The position numbers and the translations under genes were made by a program. Under the pieces are notes generated by a model, which saw only the letters and a program-made list of their open reading frames with translations, searched no databases and was not told the DNA's origin. Of a stretch of DNA of 6,176 bases, positions 5,037-6,176 are shown piece after piece. The stretch covers positions 1 through 6,176 of the forward strand of contig DUKP01000197.1 of assembly GCA_013329295.1 (NCBI GenBank). Direction: 5' to 3'. This DNA comes from Candidatus Poseidoniaceae archaeon. GTDB lineage: Archaea > Thermoplasmatota > Poseidoniia > Poseidoniales > Poseidoniaceae. How positions within the stretch are numbered: position 1 is the stretch's first letter; the number at the start of each line of letters is the position of its first letter.

Positions 5037-6176
5037 ATGCGACAAGTGAAGAGAGTAAATTATGAAAAAGCAGTAAGTCCGGTGATTGCAACTATTTTGA
5101 TGGTAGCAATTACTGTAGTATTATCCGGTGTATTGTATGTGTGGGCGGCTAATTTAGCCGAAAGCAATACAGATGGCGCCTTTGAAATGTACACATTTAG
5201 TGCTTCCAGCGCACCTGGTGAAATGACTTCAGATACAAATGACAATTTGATTATTGTTACTATGGATCAAGGAGAAGATATCGACTGGGCTAAGATCGAT
5301 GTCAAAATTTCCATTGCTGGAGCAGCATCAGTATCATGTGCTGGGCCGGGAGAATCAACCGGCTCTTGTATCGTTCTTGAATCCGAACCTACAGGCAATA
5401 TTTGGGAAGTAGGTGAAGCTGTAACCATCAAGGAAAACGGAGTTGACCTATGTGACGGTGAACTATGCGAAGTAACCGTTTCAATAGTCAACAATCGAGA
5501 AGGAGTCACTCTGGACCAATCCTCAACTACTGCAGAAAGCACACCTCTGCCAGAAAACCCTTGTTATTCAAAAGTACTTTACAACACCCAAACTCATACG
5601 GTAATTACAAAATCAACAATTGATGAAGGCGGGCACTCTACGTGGATGCTACTTAGTGAATCATCATCAAATTATGAACACCCAGCATACTATCACAAGC
5701 AATTACATCAAGTATTAGACTGCTCTGACGGCGATTCCGTATCTGATGGAAACGGAGGAACTTGGATTCTAACTGAAATGTCAAGTGGCGGCGGTAGCCA
5801 CGGTGGTGGCGGCAGTGGAAGTGGCGACAGCGGAAGTGAGAACACTGAAACTGTTTGTGATGACGGTATTGATAATGATAATGATGGAGATATAGATGGC
5901 TCAGATTCTGATTGCGCATCAACTCCTCCAGCGAACCCAGATTGTGACGATTCTTACGTCCTTTACTCCGGACACCCATCTCATACTTCTTACACTCAGC
6001 AAGAAGTGATTGATGGATCAGCTACAGATTGGACTCTACTAGATCCTAATGATTGGCCAGATTACAATCATCCTGCTTACTATTATTCCGTTAATGGCGA
6101 GAGAGACGTGCTAGATTGCACACAAGACGATTCTGTTAGTGGCTGGACCCTACAAGCACCTAGTAGCGGTGGCGGC
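5037..6176 (+). CDS. Pilin-like surface protein with tandem repeats (3' truncated by window edge)
   Basis: The frame is open for 380 codons to the last base. From the ATG at 5037 a basic stretch (R2, K5, R6, K11) leads into A-V-S-P-V-I-A-T-I-L-M (12-22) and a membrane helix to about 38. This is the archaeal pilin N-terminal type (class III signal peptide), with prepilin peptidase cleavage expected near A12/V13. In-frame GTGs at 5028, 5031 and 5046 are alternative starts. Residues about 45-165 look like a beta-rich pilin domain (L-I-I-V-T-M-D-Q-G-E-D-I-D-W-A-K-I) with four cysteines. Two repeats follow (176-250 and 303-377), each with V-L-Y near the start, H-P-A-Y-Y in the middle, V-L-D-C and D-S-V-S, then W-x-L. 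Between them are a Gly/Ser linker (249-268) and a Cys-bracketed Asp/Asn motif (274-293) like putative calcium-binding motifs of large secreted proteins. The visible end is another S-S-G-G-G linker. It is far longer than an ordinary pilin and is probably a cell-surface or pilus-associated protein. Confidence 0.85.
   Translation, partial: MRQVKRVNYEKAVSPVIATILMVAITVVLSGVLYVWAANLAESNTDGAFEMYTFSASSAPGEMTSDTNDNLIIVTMDQGEDIDWAKIDVKISIAGAASVSCAGPGESTGSCIVLESEPTGNIWEVGEAVTIKENGVDLCDGELCEVTVSIVNNREGVTLDQSSTTAESTPLPENPCYSKVLYNTQTHTVITKSTIDEGGHSTWMLLSESSSNYEHPAYYHKQLHQVLDCSDGDSVSDGNGGTWILTEMSSGGGSHGGGGSGSGDSGSENTETVCDDGIDNDNDGDIDGSDSDCASTPPANPDCDDSYVLYSGHPSHTSYTQQEVIDGSATDWTLLDPNDWPDYNHPAYYYSVNGERDVLDCTQDDSVSGWTLQAPSSGGG
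5562..5786 (+). repeat. Protein-level repeat unit 1 of the pilin-like gene
   Basis: This unit encodes residues 176-250. Landmarks are C176, V-L-Y at 180-182, W-M-L-L at 203-206, H-P-A-Y-Y at 215-219, V-L-D-C at 226-229 and W-I-L at 243-245, followed by a Gly-rich linker. The DNA has diverged from unit 2 while the protein landmarks are kept, so this is an old duplication of a functional module rather than a recent DNA repeat. I do not recognise the domain. Confidence 0.8.
5856..5915 (+). other. Cys-bracketed Asp/Asn-rich motif, probable Ca2+ binding
   Basis: This segment encodes residues 274-293: C-D-D-G-I-D-N-D-N-D-G-D, then further Asp residues, ending in C. It matches the widespread C-x-D-G-x-D-N-D-x-D-G-x-x-D...D-x-D-C type found in secreted bacterial and archaeal proteins and usually labelled a putative metal-binding motif, related in style to thrombospondin type 3 calcium repeats. 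The many Asp and Asn carboxyl or amide side chains suit calcium, and the two cysteines could be disulfide-bonded. Metal binding itself is inferred. Confidence 0.7.
5943..6167 (+). repeat. Protein-level repeat unit 2 of the pilin-like gene
   Basis: This unit encodes residues 303-377, aligned with unit 1: C303, V-L-Y at 308-310, W-T-L-L at 332-335, H-P-A-Y-Y at 345-349, V-L-D-C at 358-361, D-S-V-S at 364-367 and W-T-L at 370-372, then S-S-G-G-G at the window end. Small gaps are needed around residues 320-340 and before the final W. The next linker is cut by the window, so the number of repeats is unknown. Confidence 0.8.

Noticed and set aside
5062..5064. ATG at 5062 as start of the pilin-like gene
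   Set aside because: It is out of frame with the A-V-S-P-V-I segment; the in-frame ATG is at 5037.
5868..5900. GAT/AAT-rich run resembling a microsatellite
   Set aside because: It encodes the conserved Asp/Asn metal-binding motif and is interrupted by other codons, so protein selection explains it.
5653..5979. Minus-strand reading frame encoding a His/Tyr/Arg-rich product
   Set aside because: The His richness is the reverse complement of Gly, Ser and Asp codons in the pilin-like gene, which is open and domain-bearing on the plus strand.

Overview
The window looks like chromosomal DNA from a marine archaeon, most plausibly Candidatus Poseidoniales (Marine Group II Euryarchaeota) or a close relative. 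This is inferred from three things. The last gene opens with an archaeal type IV pilin-like N-terminus (K-A-V-S-P-V-I-A-T). The gene starts have little or no Shine-Dalgarno sequence, and TATA-like boxes lie upstream of some of them. The predicted proteins are acidic and rich in Asp, Ser and Gly, with surface-type ectodomains, and base composition is moderate to AT-leaning. No rRNA, tRNA, CRISPR array, transposase or phage gene is visible, and there is no gene-free stretch longer than about 110 bases.

Layout, left to right. (1) 2-517 (+) is the C-terminal part of an aldo/keto reductase cut by the window edge. (2) 580-1443 (+) and 1538-3355 (+) are two membrane proteins in tandem. The first has a cytoplasmic N-terminal domain and a DUF3592-like loop between two membrane helices. 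The second is a 605-residue protein with three predicted helices, a cytoplasmic middle domain and a four-cysteine ectodomain. They begin with the same short motif (M-S-x-N-F-W), share a helix motif near the end of their N-terminal domains, and carry a similar A-tract/CCCTA element just upstream of the start. They therefore look like an ancient tandem duplication of an uncharacterised N-terminal domain joined to different membrane and external parts. (3) 3407-3766 (+) is a small single-domain cupin with a complete metal-binding motif. (4) 3767-4930 (-) is an RmuC-family protein, membrane-anchored with a coiled coil and a nuclease-like domain, which abuts the cupin stop-to-stop with no spacer. 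(5) 5037 to the window end (+) is a large surface protein, open at the 3' end. It has a pilin-type N-terminus, a beta-rich pilin-like domain, and two copies of a roughly 75-residue repeat separated by a Gly/Ser linker and a Cys-bracketed Asp/Asn motif of the putative calcium-binding type. The last visible residues are a second Gly-rich linker, so more repeats probably follow.

The genes do not form an obvious single pathway. The two tandem membrane proteins and the pilin-like repeat protein all face the cell surface. The aldo/keto reductase, cupin and RmuC are housekeeping or accessory cytoplasmic functions. The 106-bp gap at 4931-5036 is the only divergent intergenic region and holds a palindromic TATATATA that could serve as a promoter in either direction. 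The most notable points are the tandem paralogue pair with its unrecognised shared domain, and the unrecognised repeat of the pilin-like surface protein.
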